Shown: positions 7,430-16,679 of the stretch, piece after piece
Position numbering within the stretch: the first letter of the stretch is position 1
Layout of the letters: each line of letters starts with the position of its first letter
Origin: Paenibacillus glacialis
GTDB lineage: Bacteria > Bacillota > Bacilli > Paenibacillales > Paenibacillaceae
Direction: 5' to 3'
Length of the DNA: 55,479 bases
Assembly: GCF_001637205.1 (NCBI RefSeq)
Contig: NZ_LVJH01000020.1
Coordinates: 1-55,479 of the forward strand
Position numbers and translations under genes: made by a program
Notes under the pieces: generated by a model
Databases searched by the model: none
What the model was told of the DNA's origin: nothing
The model's input: the letters and a program-made list of their open reading frames with translations, nothing else

Positions 7430-9589
7430 ATGAAATCATTCATCAAGCACAAAAGAGTTGCACTTACGTTAACAGCGGTATTGGCGGTTGCACCGGTATT
7501 TCCTGCTTATGGCACACTGCATGCAGCGGGTCACACGGCAACCTATCAAGCGATCGATAAAGCTGCCAATAGCGACAATATTCCAGGTGTTATCGTTACT
7601 GTGAAGAATGGAGATGCGGGCTGGTCCTACGCTTCCGGTGAAGGGAATATCGAAAGAAACCATAAAGTGGACGCCGACTCCGCATTCCGAATCGGAAGTA
7701 CAACGAAGACGTTTGTCGCTGCGGTTGTCTTGCAGCTTGCCGGGGAGAAGAAGCTGTCCCTTGATGATACGGTGGAGAAATGGCTGCCGGGGCTCGTACA
7801 GGGCAATGGGTACAACGGCAATAAGATTAAGATTCGTCAATTGTTGAATCATACAAGCGGACTTCCAGACTACTTGACGCCAGAGCTTAGAACGAAATTA
7901 CTCACGAATCCAGGTGAAAATTATACAGCTGAACAGTTAGTCGCCATCGGTGTGGGGCTAAAGCCAGTAACAGGGTGGTCATACTCGAACACAAATTACG
8001 CGATTTTGGGTCTCATTATCCAGAAGTCTACTGGGGAAACCTATGCGGAGCAGATTAAGAAACGAATTATTGAACCCCTTCAATTGAAAGAAACGTTCCT
8101 CCCAGGCAACTCGATGGATATTCCGAAAAAAAATGCCCGCGGTTACTTGGACACGGGAAATAAATTAGTAGATATTACGCTGCTTAACCCATCATTTACT
8201 AATGCCGCTGGGGAAATGATCTCGACAGGGGAAGATATAACGACGTTTTTCCGTGCCTTACTTGGCGGCAAGCTGTTGACACCGGAGATGAAGAAGGAGA
8301 TGCTGACTAGCACAGTCGATTCTCCATTTGGGCCTTATGGACTTGGCATACATCAAACAAAGCTGCCTAACGGCACCAGCGTATGGGGACATGGCGGCGG
8401 TATTCCCGGATTTACCAACTTTGCGGGCGGAACGGAAGACGGTCAGCATGTCATCTCGATCAATATCAATGTACTGGGAGATGCGGTTAAACACATTGAC
8501 AATATTATAGCATCGGAGTTCGCAAGCGAACCCAAAAAAGAACTCACGGAAAAGGAAAAGAAAAGCAAGCATCGGGAAGATGTCAAACGCGTCATGGATG
8601 AAGTGGTAACAAACAAACGCGTCCCAAGTGTCGTGGCTGGCGGGCTGCAGGATGGGGGACGCTGGTCCTACGCTACAGGTACAGCCAGTTACGAAGTACC
8701 AAGCCGGGTAGAACCAGATTTTTCATTCCGTATAGCAAGCATCACGAAGACATTCACCGCTTCCGTTGTATTGCAGTTGGCTGAGGAGAAACAATTGAGT
8801 CTGGATGATTCAGTCGAAAAATGGCTGCCAGGCGTCGTAAAGGGGAACGGGTATGACGGTAACAATATCAAGATTCGTCAGTTATTGAACCATACAAGCG
8901 GGCTTGCGAGCTATACGGATGACAATTTGCGGGATATAATCTTGCCTCAAAATCCTTTCCGTTACTATTCCGTCGACGATCTTATCGGCTTGGCACTTGC
9001 AAAGCCGCCTGTATATGCACCGGGGAAGGGATGGAACTATTCCAACGTCAATACGATACTTGCCGGCAAAATTATTCAGAAGGTAACCGGGGATACGTAT
9101 GCGGAACAGATCAGGAAACGGTTCATCGAACCGCTCGGGCTGACGGAGACGTTCGTCATGGAGAATAGCTCCCATATTCCGAGTAAGCATGCCACGGGAT
9201 ATAATATGGATAGATCGGGTCATTTGTATGATTTGACTGAAATGAATCAATCCTGGGCAAATGCAGCCGGAGATATAGTATCAAACGTCAAAGATTTGAC
9301 CACCTTCTTCAGTGCGCTGTTAGGCGGAAAGCTACTAAATCAAGAGATGATGGACCAGATGCTCACAACAGTAGATTCACCTATGGGTAAAGTCGGACTA
9401 GGGATTTTTGAAGGGAAAACACCGGACGGGCAATCCTATTGGGGGCATGCCGGCGGTACTTTCGGATTTGAGACGAGAGCCTTCGGACCTCTAGGTGGGA
9501 AGCATATTTTGGTAACGGCCATCAACTCGGTAGGACCGGACGCTACTGCGGCTCACATTAAATTACTCAACAAGGAGTTTGGTCGTTAA
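7430..9589 (+). CDS. Secreted serine hydrolase with two beta-lactamase domains
   Basis: The 719-residue protein begins with a signal peptide (FIKHKRVALTLTAVLAVAPV, cleavage likely near HAAG, residue 34). Two complete serine beta-lactamase/D-Ala-D-Ala carboxypeptidase (class C, Pfam Beta-lactamase) domains follow, at about residues 38-365 and 383-718. Domain 1 has SxxK at Ser90-Lys93, YSN at 185-187 and HGG at 321-323. Domain 2 has SITK at 437-440, YSN at 537-539 and HAG at 673-675. All catalytic residues are therefore present twice, and the two halves are clearly related, indicating an internal duplication. A lysine- and glutamate-rich linker joins them. The start at 7430 has AGGAG eight bases upstream; an ATG two codons earlier is too close. 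Likely roles are cell-wall peptide hydrolysis or esterase activity outside the cell. Confidence 0.88.
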   Translation: MKSFIKHKRVALTLTAVLAVAPVFPAYGTLHAAGHTATYQAIDKAANSDNIPGVIVTVKNGDAGWSYASGEGNIERNHKVDADSAFRIGSTTKTFVAAVVLQLAGEKKLSLDDTVEKWLPGLVQGNGYNGNKIKIRQLLNHTSGLPDYLTPELRTKLLTNPGENYTAEQLVAIGVGLKPVTGWSYSNTNYAILGLIIQKSTGETYAEQIKKRIIEPLQLKETFLPGNSMDIPKKNARGYLDTGNKLVDITLLNPSFTNAAGEMISTGEDITTFFRALLGGKLLTPEMKKEMLTSTVDSPFGPYGLGIHQTKLPNGTSVWGHGGGIPGFTNFAGGTEDGQHVISININVLGDAVKHIDNIIASEFASEPKKELTEKEKKSKHREDVKRVMDEVVTNKRVPSVVAGGLQDGGRWSYATGTASYEVPSRVEPDFSFRIASITKTFTASVVLQLAEEKQLSLDDSVEKWLPGVVKGNGYDGNNIKIRQLLNHTSGLASYTDDNLRDIILPQNPFRYYSVDDLIGLALAKPPVYAPGKGWNYSNVNTILAGKIIQKVTGDTYAEQIRKRFIEPLGLTETFVMENSSHIPSKHATGYNMDRSGHLYDLTEMNQSWANAAGDIVSNVKDLTTFFSALLGGKLLNQEMMDQMLTTVDSPMGKVGLGIFEGKTPDGQSYWGHAGGTFGFETRAFGPLGGKHILVTAINSVGPDATAAHIKLLNKEFGR

Positions 9590-9598
9590 GTTTAAAGC

Positions 9599-9639
9599 CG
9601 ACATCGCGCTCTTTATTTGAGGGCGGGTGTCGATTTTCT
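9599..9639 (+). terminator. Intrinsic terminator of serine hydrolase gene
   Basis: CGACA...CGCTC pairs with GAGGGCG...TGTCG (9599-9632) and ATTTTCTT follows. It starts ten bases after the stop codon. Confidence 0.7.
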
Positions 9640-9686
9640 TAAGTGAATCGTAGTTGTCGCAGGACAAGAACATATACGCTTATGAA

Positions 9687-9709
9687 GTCGCGGAAATCGC
9701 GGCTTTTTT
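9687..9709 (+). terminator. Second intrinsic terminator
   Basis: GTCGCG and CGCGGC (9687-9692, 9698-9703) form a GC-rich stem with a GAAAT loop and a run of six T. It backs up the terminator at 9599. Confidence 0.75.
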
Positions 9710-9749
9710 GTTTTAATGATGTAGGTTCTTAGATTTGAACTTGGTGAAC

Positions 9750-11135
9750 CTACGACTCTTGCAATTGCCCTGACTCCCGGCGCCGCCGACTCATGAATAC
9801 CAAAGACAATGCAATTACCGTGAGGATAATCCCAAGCACTTGAAATCCCTCGAAGCTGAACTTACCTCCCATTACGACACCTATTAACAATGAAGAGAGA
9901 ATGGTTCCAAGGTATCTTGATGTATTAAATAATCCGGATGCTACACCTATTATTTCTTTTGGAGAACTTTGGAACATAGCTGCTTGCATACCTACATTGT
10001 TCAACCCGTTGCTAATACCGAATGCAGCCAAAGCCAAACACACGCTGATAACCGGTGAAGTTTGATTCAATGTCACGAGCCACACCGAGCCAAATGTCAT
10101 CAGAATTGCAGACACCAGCAATGCTGGCCCTGGTCCTGATTTATCGATCCATCGTCCTGCTATTGGAGAAGTAACTAGCGAGCAGAGGCCTAGGGTTAGC
10201 ATAAGTATCCCTGTTTGGAATTCGCTGACATGGCGTACCATTTGCAAGTAGGACGGAAGCCCGAAAAAGAGCGAGTAATAAAGTACGTTAACGAGCATAA
10301 ATTCCACATTAACCCAAGTCATCGCAGGATATTTGGCGAATGTGCGTAAAGGAATAAAGGGTGACGTCGCTTTTAACTCATGTCGTACGAAAGCCGCAAG
10401 TAGAACGAGGCCTATCAGCAAGACAATGACATTTCCTAATGAGATATGCCCAGATGACTTTGCTGAGAGTAATCCAACGAGTAGGGCAACCAGACCTACT
10501 GTGAAAAGTAGGATTCCTGACGCATCCATCAAATCAAACCATTTACGAAGGGACATGCCCGGTGCAACGGATGTTGACGGTTCGTCCTTAGGAATATTCC
10601 TCCAAGATAATAGAAAGCTTACTACCACGAATGGAATATTGACGAAAAAGATAGCAGGCCAGCCCCACCAGTGTATGATGACCCCACCAATAAAGGGTCC
10701 AATTGCTGCCGCTCCGGATAGGAATATGGACAAAACAGACAGCGCTGTCGCTTGTTTTTCCGTAATATGAATTCGTACAATGGCCATTCCAACGGCAACC
10801 ATCATGCTTGTTCCGATGGCTTGCACAACGCGGAACATGATGAGCCACGCGAAGTTTGGTGATAACGGAGCTAATAATGATGCAATGAAGGCTACAACAA
10901 GCCCGGTAAGGAATATCTTCCTGCGACCGAATAAATCGCTGGCCCTTCCCATGACAGGTTGAGCGATGCTACTTGCAATGTAAAAAGAAAAGATAATCCA
11001 GGAAACACCTGTAAAGTCTAGTTGAAACACATTTTGCAGACCTGGAATGGCAACAGAAACCATCGAAGAATTTAAAGGGTTCAATAGTATCCCTAGACCA
11101 ACTGAAATCATTAACCACCTGCTGCGAACACTCAT
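9750..11135 (-). CDS. MFS multidrug exporter, DHA2 (EmrB/QacA) type
   Basis: The 461-residue protein has the hydrophobic profile of a 12-14 segment major facilitator antiporter. Motif A appears as GRASDLFGRRK (about residues 61-71). The early ILLNPLNSSMVSVAIPGLQ matches motif D1 of the drug:H+ family. Substrates of such pumps are usually cationic or amphiphilic drugs exported by proton antiport. The ATG at 11135 has GGGAGG just upstream; an in-frame TTG five codons earlier is inside that ribosome binding site. It is divergent from a LysR regulator with a shared 111-base intergenic region, so control by that regulator is likely. Confidence 0.88.
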   Translation of the reverse strand: MSVRSRWLMISVGLGILLNPLNSSMVSVAIPGLQNVFQLDFTGVSWIIFSFYIASSIAQPVMGRASDLFGRRKIFLTGLVVAFIASLLAPLSPNFAWLIMFRVVQAIGTSMMVAVGMAIVRIHITEKQATALSVLSIFLSGAAAIGPFIGGVIIHWWGWPAIFFVNIPFVVVSFLLSWRNIPKDEPSTSVAPGMSLRKWFDLMDASGILLFTVGLVALLVGLLSAKSSGHISLGNVIVLLIGLVLLAAFVRHELKATSPFIPLRTFAKYPAMTWVNVEFMLVNVLYYSLFFGLPSYLQMVRHVSEFQTGILMLTLGLCSLVTSPIAGRWIDKSGPGPALLVSAILMTFGSVWLVTLNQTSPVISVCLALAAFGISNGLNNVGMQAAMFQSSPKEIIGVASGLFNTSRYLGTILSSLLIGVVMGGKFSFEGFQVLGIILTVIALSLVFMSRRRRESGQLQES

Positions 11136-11183
11136 TTTGAATCCTCCCAAAGCTTATTAATGTCATCGTACTTGAAATCGATT

Positions 11184-11235
11184 ATTCATTCCAACGCATT
11201 TCATGTTATGATCTCATAGACTTGAAGGAATGAAT
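11184..11235. promoter_or_regulatory. Inverted repeat in MFS/LysR intergenic region
   Basis: ATTCATTCC (11184-11192) and GGAATGAAT (11227-11235) are exact inverted copies 34 bases apart. The right copy touches the ribosome binding site of the LysR gene. LysR proteins bind as tetramers to two spaced sites in divergent promoters, so these are candidate contact points. Confidence 0.45.
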
Positions 11236-11246
11236 GGAGGTGCGAA

Positions 11247-12134
11247 ATGGAACTTCTTCAACTGCAATATTTCCTCGCGGTAGCTCGTTTGGAACATGTG
11301 ACCGAAGCTGCACGAAATCTGCACGTTACTCAATCATCATTAAGCAAAACGATTCAGCGCTTGGAGGAGGATCTGGGGGTCCCTTTATTCGATCGTGTAG
11401 GGAGAAAGCTGCGATTAAATGAGTTCGGAAGCAGATTTCTTCGCCGTGCAGAAAGGGCTTTGTTTGAATTGGAGCAGGGGAAACAGGAGCTTAGCGATTT
11501 ATCCAGCCCGGAACATAACTCACTTGAATTAGCGGTGACTACCGCTAGCACATTACCAAATATCCTTCGCGAGTTTCGGAAAAAGCGACCCGATATTCAA
11601 TTTCATGTGCAAATGCTGACCACGCAGGAAATGGTTACACTTCTTGATAGAGGAGAGGTGGATTTTTGCTTGTCCTCACCTCCTATAGAAGGGGATGACA
11701 TCGAATGTCAAATCGTGTTGATCGATCCAATCCTTGTAGCCGTTCCAAAGGGGCATCGGCTGGCAGATCGAAGCAGCGTCTCCTTGACGGAGCTAAGGGA
11801 TGAATGGTTTGTCGGTGTAAAGAGTGGTTATGGAACTCGCGATTTAATAGATTCTGTATGCCAATCGGTTGGATTTGTGCCTAAATATGTGTATGAGGGG
11901 GATGAACCTGCAAGGCTTAGCGCTCTTGTAGAAGCCGAAATTGGCATAGCCTTCATACCAGGCACGGCAAGGAATTCACGGGAAGACATCAAATATCTCC
12001 AAGTAGAGAATCACGAACTGGTACGGGAGATAGCTTTATTATGGCACAAGAGTCGGTACATTTCGCGGGCTGCTCTGGAATTCCGTGAGGTGGTTGTAGA
12101 ATATTTTGGAGCGATATCCAAACAGACAATTTAG
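11247..12134 (+). CDS. LysR-family transcriptional regulator
   Basis: This 295-residue protein has the standard LysR layout. An N-terminal winged helix (residues 1-60) contains FLAVARLEHVTEAARNLHVT and QSSLSKTIQRLEEDLGVPLF. A linker helix follows, then a periplasmic-binding-protein-like effector domain from about residue 90 (LELAVTTASTLPNILREF). GGAGG lies seven bases before the ATG. It is transcribed away from the MFS exporter gene and likely activates or represses it in response to the pump's substrate. The effector domain resembles that of regulators of the GltR/CynR sort, which does not identify the ligand. Confidence 0.9.
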   Translation: MELLQLQYFLAVARLEHVTEAARNLHVTQSSLSKTIQRLEEDLGVPLFDRVGRKLRLNEFGSRFLRRAERALFELEQGKQELSDLSSPEHNSLELAVTTASTLPNILREFRKKRPDIQFHVQMLTTQEMVTLLDRGEVDFCLSSPPIEGDDIECQIVLIDPILVAVPKGHRLADRSSVSLTELRDEWFVGVKSGYGTRDLIDSVCQSVGFVPKYVYEGDEPARLSALVEAEIGIAFIPGTARNSREDIKYLQVENHELVREIALLWHKSRYISRAALEFREVVVEYFGAISKQTI

Positions 12135-12441
12135 TCATGCTGCACAACTAATTGTTGGTAACAAACTAGTCATTGAAGTGATCAAACTGAAAGAAGCAAA
12201 AACGATAAATATCAATGATATTAAATTGTGCCATCGGTTCAAAAAGCAGAAGTCGGTCAACGTAAAATATGATGGATTCGGTAATTGGGATGGTGACGTG
12301 TTTAGCGTATTCAGTTCCAACGTTAAACAAAATTAATCATAAGATGCAGGAACAATCAGTTAAACTCCCTCAATATGATTTATTTTTCTCACTCAGGCTC
12401 ATGAATTCGCAGGATTTCATCTTTAGCTAAGTGTCAGATAA

Positions 12442-12606
12442 GAAGGAAACAGAGGAGCCTGTAGTAAGGCATTAAATTTAGAAGATGTGGAAGATGGCGA
12501 TTTAATTCATATTGATGATGATACGAATGAGGTTGCGAATGGTGTAATTGATGTCATGGCGTATTGGCATGAAAAATTACATCGTTCAAAAATAATTTTT
12601 TATTTT
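12442..12606 (+). pseudogene. Open fragment of an unidentified gene
   Basis: The frame reads ALNLEDVEDGDLIHIDDDTN and EVANGVIDVMAYWHEKLHRS with protein-like composition. It has no start codon or ribosome binding site, begins after a stop at 12439 and runs into the next gene's leader. It may be the leftover of a deleted gene. I do not recognise the family. The 300 bases before it (12135-12441) hold nothing convincing. Confidence 0.25.
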
Positions 12607-12619
12607 AGGAGAGAACGAC

Positions 12620-12991
12620 ATGGAAGTTTTTGCAGAATATTTAGCGCATATTGATAACCCACAACATCGGGACCGAACGGAAGAAGTTTTGGCTTGGGTA
12701 ACTAGGAAATTTACAAATTTAAAGCCAAAAATTGCGTGGAATCAGCCTATGTTTACCGATCACGACACATTTATTATTGGCTTTAGTGTAGCCAAACATC
12801 ATTTGGCTGTTGCCCCTGAAAGTGCAGGGATTAATCATTTTTCTGATGAAATTGTGCAGGCTGGCTATGATCACACCAAGCAGTTGGTACGTATCCGGTG
12901 GGATAGTCCGGTTGATTTCTCATTACTTGAGAAAATGATCGAGTTTAATATTTTGGATAAGGCAGACTGTTCAACTTTTTGGCGGAAATAA
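12620..12991 (+). CDS. Frataxin-like iron chaperone, DUF1801 (YdhG/Fra type)
   Basis: The 123-residue protein matches the YdhG_co/DUF1801 fold. Features typical of the Bacillus protein YdhG (Fra) are visible, such as [12 protein letters not shown] near the start, [26 protein letters not shown] and a C-terminal [10 protein letters not shown]. In Bacillus subtilis Fra supplies iron to Fe-S cluster and heme assembly in the cytosol. Length and motifs are complete. AGGAG precedes the ATG by nine bases. It appears to be a single-gene unit closed by the terminator at 13052. The assignment rests on recalled similarity to Fra; other DUF1801 members have no known function. Confidence 0.8.
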   Translation: MEVFAEYLAHIDNPQHRDRTEEVLAWVTRKFTNLKPKIAWNQPMFTDHDTFIIGFSVAKHHLAVAPESAGINHFSDEIVQAGYDHTKQLVRIRWDSPVDFSLLEKMIEFNILDKADCSTFWRK

Positions 12992-13051
12992 AAAAATCGG
13001 GTTATGATATCACTGAAAGTCTACCACTGAACACTTAAAGTTTGCCGCTGA

Positions 13052-13097
13052 GCCGAGAGAAATCCAGGTATCCACTCCTGCATTTCTCTCGGCTTTT
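13052..13097 (+). terminator. Intrinsic terminator after frataxin-like gene
   Basis: GCCGAGAGAAAT (13052-13063) pairs with ATTTCTCTCGGC (13082-13093), and TTTT follows. The stem sequence GCCGAG...CTCGGC recurs in the deoD terminator at 32457. Confidence 0.75.
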
Positions 13098-13387
13098 GCT
13101 TTCCCCAAAGCATTTTTCTCAATTTATCTAAAACTATAAAACATAAAAATCCTTGCCATGACAGCATTTCCCTCGATTTTCTCGGTGATAATTCAAGGGT
13201 TTCTCGTACAAACCTACCAACAAAAAGAGAGGAAATAAAGTATATTGGGTATAGTCGCTCTGCACTTATTGAAGGTAGCAAATGTTACGGAGAATTGTTT
13301 GTGACTTTAGTATATAATCCACCTGTTAATAGTAAGTTAGGTGAGTTAGAAACTGAACCTATAGAAAAGAACAGAACGGGGGATATT

Positions 13388-14314
13388 ATGAAGTTTGACC
13401 GCATGTTAAGCATTTTAAATATACTATTGAACAATGAGAAGATAACCGCTAACGACCTAGCCGAAAAACTAGAAGTTTCTAAACGTACTATTTTTAGAGA
13501 TATTGAAACTTTAAACATGGCAGGAATACCAATAGTTACATATCCAGGGATAGGTGGGGGCATAGGAATATTAGAAGGCTACAAATTAGATAAAAGCATT
13601 CTGTCAACGGATGACATGCAAAATATTGTGATGGGATTAAAAATACTCCAAAGTTTTGAAAATGAAGATATCATCGAACGATTGATTACAAGAATATCTC
13701 CTAACACTGAAGATATTGCGCTGATGGAAAGCAATGTAGTTATTGATTTATCGACTTGGTATTCAGATGGATATACGCAAACAATGATGGATGATTTTAA
13801 AAAAGCCATCTTGAGAAAGAATCGAATCCGTATAGAATACCATTCGAAAAATAAATATAGCATACGCACAATTGAACCCTATAAACTTATCTTTAAATAT
13901 ACCGACTGGTATTTGTATGCCTTTTGCACAGAGAAACACGATTTTAGATTGTTTAAAATCAATAGAATTTCATCATATAAATATATTGAAGAAGTATTTA
14001 CGCCTATGCCAACAAAAGATATTTCTATGGATTTTAGTCATAAAGATAATTATTTTGGAGAAACAAAGAATTACCCATTGCAAGAGATAGTTTTGGAATA
14101 CAAAGCGTTAGATAAAGATTTTTTAATTGATAAGATAGGAGCAAGAAATTTTACGGAAGATGGTAAATATATTATCTTCTATTCTTCTAATACGAATTGG
14201 GCGGTTGAATTAATTATTAGTTTGCAGGATAAGGTCAAAGTTATAAAACCACAATCCATAAAAACAGAGGTTACAGATAGAATAAATAAAATGCAAGAGC
14301 AATACAAAAGATGA
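13388..14314 (+). CDS. YafY-type HTH and WYL-domain transcriptional regulator
   Basis: The 308-residue protein starts with a DeoR-like winged helix (MKFDRMLSILNILLNNEKIT, then DLAEKLEVSKRTIFRDIETL; residues 1-60). A linker follows, and then a WYL domain near residues 145-215 (IRIEYHSKNKYSIRTIEPYK, then WYLYAFCTEKHDFRLFKINR) and a WCX extension to the C-terminus. WYL domains sense nucleic acids or small ligands. The ATG at 13388 follows GGGGGAT; the frame remains open upstream but with poor codon content. The DNA is AT-rich compared with neighbours. It is followed after 54 bases by a DJ-1/PfpI gene that it may regulate. Confidence 0.88.
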   Translation: MKFDRMLSILNILLNNEKITANDLAEKLEVSKRTIFRDIETLNMAGIPIVTYPGIGGGIGILEGYKLDKSILSTDDMQNIVMGLKILQSFENEDIIERLITRISPNTEDIALMESNVVIDLSTWYSDGYTQTMMDDFKKAILRKNRIRIEYHSKNKYSIRTIEPYKLIFKYTDWYLYAFCTEKHDFRLFKINRISSYKYIEEVFTPMPTKDISMDFSHKDNYFGETKNYPLQEIVLEYKALDKDFLIDKIGARNFTEDGKYIIFYSSNTNWAVELIISLQDKVKVIKPQSIKTEVTDRINKMQEQYKR

Positions 14315-14333
14315 CACGCTGTTGTCATCTTTT
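14306..14333 (+). terminator. Terminator overlapping WYL regulator stop
   Basis: AAAAGATGACA and TGTCATCTTTT form a perfect 11-bp stem with loop CGCTGT. The left arm contains the stop codon of the WYL regulator. The stem ends in TTTT, so it can terminate or attenuate before the DJ-1 gene. Confidence 0.65.
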
Positions 14334-14368
14334 GTGCTATATAATCAAATTAAAAGGAGTGTTACGAT

Positions 14369-14941
14369 ATGAAAAAGGAAGTTTTGATTTTTATTTCTAA
14401 TGGATATGCTGATTGGGAAGCTGGTTATATAAGTGCTGAACTAAATAAGCCAGAAAGCGAATGCAAAGTAAGCACAGTTTCTTTAAATAGCGACAATGTA
14501 AAATCTATGGGCGGATTTACTGTTATTCCTGACTATAATATAGACAGTATACCCTCCCAGTTTGAAATGTTAATTTTAATCGGTGGTACAACTTGGAAAG
14601 ATAATTCAGCTATTACTCCAGTTATTGAAAAATGTATACAGGATAGGATCCCCTTAGCCGCTATATGTGATGCAACAACCTTTTTGGCAGAACATAGCTA
14701 TTTAGACAACATTCCTCACACTGGAAATTCATTGGATTATTTAAAGAAATTTGCTCCTAATTATAAAGGGGACGCAAATTTCATAGAACAACAGACAGTT
14801 TCGAGTGACAATATCATTACGGCTAATGGTACGGCTTCTTTAGAATTTACAAGGGAAATTATGAAGAAGTTAGATATTTCGCCAATAGAAACAATTGATG
14901 GATGGTATCATTTTTTTAAAAATGGTTTTTATCAATCATAA
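14369..14941 (+). CDS. DJ-1/PfpI family protein
   Basis: The 190-residue protein has the DJ-1/PfpI (type 1 glutamine amidotransferase-like) fold. The conserved Glu17 lies in ADWE, and the nucleophile elbow AAICDATTFLAEH places Cys100. The usual small residue after the cysteine is Asp here. TANGTASLEFTREIM near residue 150 is the segment that normally carries the third active-site residue. Members act as glyoxalases, deglycases, chaperones or amidases in the cytosol, and the sequence does not separate these. AAAGGAG precedes the ATG. It lies directly behind the WYL regulator in the same AT-rich block. Confidence 0.85.
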   Translation: MKKEVLIFISNGYADWEAGYISAELNKPESECKVSTVSLNSDNVKSMGGFTVIPDYNIDSIPSQFEMLILIGGTTWKDNSAITPVIEKCIQDRIPLAAICDATTFLAEHSYLDNIPHTGNSLDYLKKFAPNYKGDANFIEQQTVSSDNIITANGTASLEFTREIMKKLDISPIETIDGWYHFFKNGFYQS

Positions 14942-15068
14942 GGAAGAAACTTTGTAGATAAATGGCTAAGGGAGAATCTGAAAAGATGTTTCCATGGCTG
15001 AATTGTTTTTCCGAATATGATAATTATGGCCCCAGACGATCACCTTCTGATCCTTTTACACATTATCA

Positions 15069-15251
15069 ATGAGACTAGACCGAGCTTTCATTGCTCCCCG
15101 TCGGGTAGCGAATGGCTACCGTGTATATACGGACGATTATCTATTGAAGATTAAGCTTATTAAAGACACCAAATCATTAGGTTATTCGTTAAGGGAAATC
15201 CAAGAAGCACATTCACAACTATTTGCGATCGTTTTATATTTGGATGAGTAA
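15069..15251 (+). pseudogene. MerR-family regulator remnant
   Basis: About 60 codons read APRRVANGYRVYTDDYLLKI followed by KLIKDTKSLGYSLREIQEAH. This is the wing and second half of a MerR DNA-binding domain (normally ...PxRxxNGYRxY...). The first recognition helix is missing or destroyed upstream, and the reading frame ends right after the domain, so no effector-binding part remains. No ribosome binding site is present. The remaining sequence between 14942 and 15068 shows no intact gene. Confidence 0.65.
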
Positions 15252-15300
15252 TTAGGGTTATAGTGCGGGGGAACGTATCTGCTTTGGGGGATAGCACTAA

Positions 15301-15341
15301 AATAAGCAATACTAGTAAAAGCTAGCATTGCTTATTTTTTT
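15301..15341. terminator. Bidirectional terminator
   Basis: AATAAGCAAT (15301-15310) pairs with ATTGCTTATT (15327-15336) and an inner CTAG pairs with CTAG, with loop TAAAAG. Seven T follow on the plus strand, and on the minus strand the stem is also T-rich. It ends the cofE-like gene from the right and any plus-strand transcript from the left. Confidence 0.75.
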
Positions 15342-15368
15342 ATATACACTCATCTAATTAATTTAATA

Positions 15369-16559
15369 TTATTTTGTATAGTTATCAAAATAACCTTGTA
15401 TAAAGATAACCGGCGTACCTTTATCTCCGCTTCCTGAAGTTAAATCGGATAGAGAACCTATAAGATCAGTAAGTTTTCTAGGTGTAGTACCTTGTGCTTC
15501 CATCGATCCTACAAGATCGGATTCTTTATTGTTAATGTATTGAGATATCGCTTGTTTAAGTTCTTCGCCTCTTAAATCTGCAAAGTTATTATCAGCAAGA
15601 TATTTTAATTTTACTTCATTAGGTGTACCATCAAGTCCTGATGTGTAAGCTGGTGATACAACTGGATCAGCTAGTTCCCATATCTTACCTACCGGGTCTT
15701 TGAATGCTCCATCTCCATAAATCATGACTTCAACATTTTTGCCAGTCTTTTCTTTGAGCATATGTTGTATGGTATCAACTATAGGTTGGCAATTACGTGG
15801 GAACAGTTTAACACTGTTTTCAGTTGATTTATTTGATCCTAGCAGACCGTAAGCTTCATTACATCCACTACCATCAATAGACTCTGATAATATGTTATCG
15901 AGGCTATAAATGATGACCCCACCATTGGCTTTTAATATTTTCTTCGTTCTGAATCTTGTATGTATATCACAAGTCAGAACATTCTTTGTGTAATCTAAAA
16001 TGGTCTTTGGATTATTTGAGAATATCACTTCACATTCAACACCATATTCTTCAATTAACGATTTATAATAATCAATATAATCAACACCAGTAAAAGGATG
16101 TTTATTATATCCAAAATGATCACGGAATTGTTGTTCTGTTAGAACATCTGTCCAAGGATTAATTCCTTTTTCATCAAGCATGTCTAGATCTACTAAGTGA
16201 TTACCAACTTCGTCAGATGGATAGCTTAACATTAAAACAATTTTTTTAGCGCCTTTTGCAATACCACGGAGACAGATTGCAAAACGATTGCGACTTAAGA
16301 TAGGGAATATGACTCCAACCGTTTCTTCACCAAATTTTGAACTAACATCTTTAGCAATATGATCGATCGTAGCGTAGTTACCTTGAGCGCGAGCAACAAT
16401 TGATTCTGTTACAGTAACGATATCTTTATCATTAATTTTAAAGCCTTCAACTTCTGAAGCTTTTAGCACACTATCTACAACGATTTCCTCTATGCTGTCC
16501 CCTTGATTTATGATGGGGCAACGAAGACCTCGAACAACGGTTCCAACTACTCTTTCCAA
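15369..16559 (-). CDS. CofE-like (F420-0:gamma-glutamyl ligase family) protein
   Basis: The 396-residue protein matches the F420_ligase/CofE family. Near the N-terminus it has GDSIEEIVVDSVLKASEVEG and DKDIVTVTESIVARAQGNYA, the family's start. VGVIFPILSRNRFAICLRGI follows, then the long GSGCNEAYGLLGSNKSTENS segment and EVMIYGDGAFKDPVGKIWEL. True CofE adds glutamate to coenzyme F420-0 using GTP. No other F420 gene lies nearby, and most Bacillota make no F420, so this is probably a paralogue that links an amino acid to some other acid. The start is TTG with AAGGAG eight bases upstream. It is divergent from a LysR regulator and AT-rich, like that neighbour. Confidence 0.75.
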   Translation of the reverse strand: MERVVGTVVRGLRCPIINQGDSIEEIVVDSVLKASEVEGFKINDKDIVTVTESIVARAQGNYATIDHIAKDVSSKFGEETVGVIFPILSRNRFAICLRGIAKGAKKIVLMLSYPSDEVGNHLVDLDMLDEKGINPWTDVLTEQQFRDHFGYNKHPFTGVDYIDYYKSLIEEYGVECEVIFSNNPKTILDYTKNVLTCDIHTRFRTKKILKANGGVIIYSLDNILSESIDGSGCNEAYGLLGSNKSTENSVKLFPRNCQPIVDTIQHMLKEKTGKNVEVMIYGDGAFKDPVGKIWELADPVVSPAYTSGLDGTPNEVKLKYLADNNFADLRGEELKQAISQYINNKESDLVGSMEAQGTTPRKLTDLIGSLSDLTSGSGDKGTPVIFIQGYFDNYTK

Positions 16560-16679
16560 TATAATCGCTCCTTAAAAGGACTAAAGTTTATACAAATTAC
16601 TTACCTACTTGTAATATACATCGGTTGAGTGATATAAGTAAAATGAATATATCGAATGATAGGTATAAGGAGTGCTTAT

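Noticed and set aside
12106..12336. 76-codon plus-strand frame at the end of the LysR gene
   Set aside because: It overlaps the LysR 3' end in another frame, has no ribosome binding site and no family resemblance.
13021..13281. Minus-strand 86-codon frame after the frataxin-like gene
   Set aside because: It starts without a ribosome binding site and its end reads through the terminator hairpin at 13052-13097. The composition looks like chance. The whole 13098-13387 stretch shows no convincing gene.
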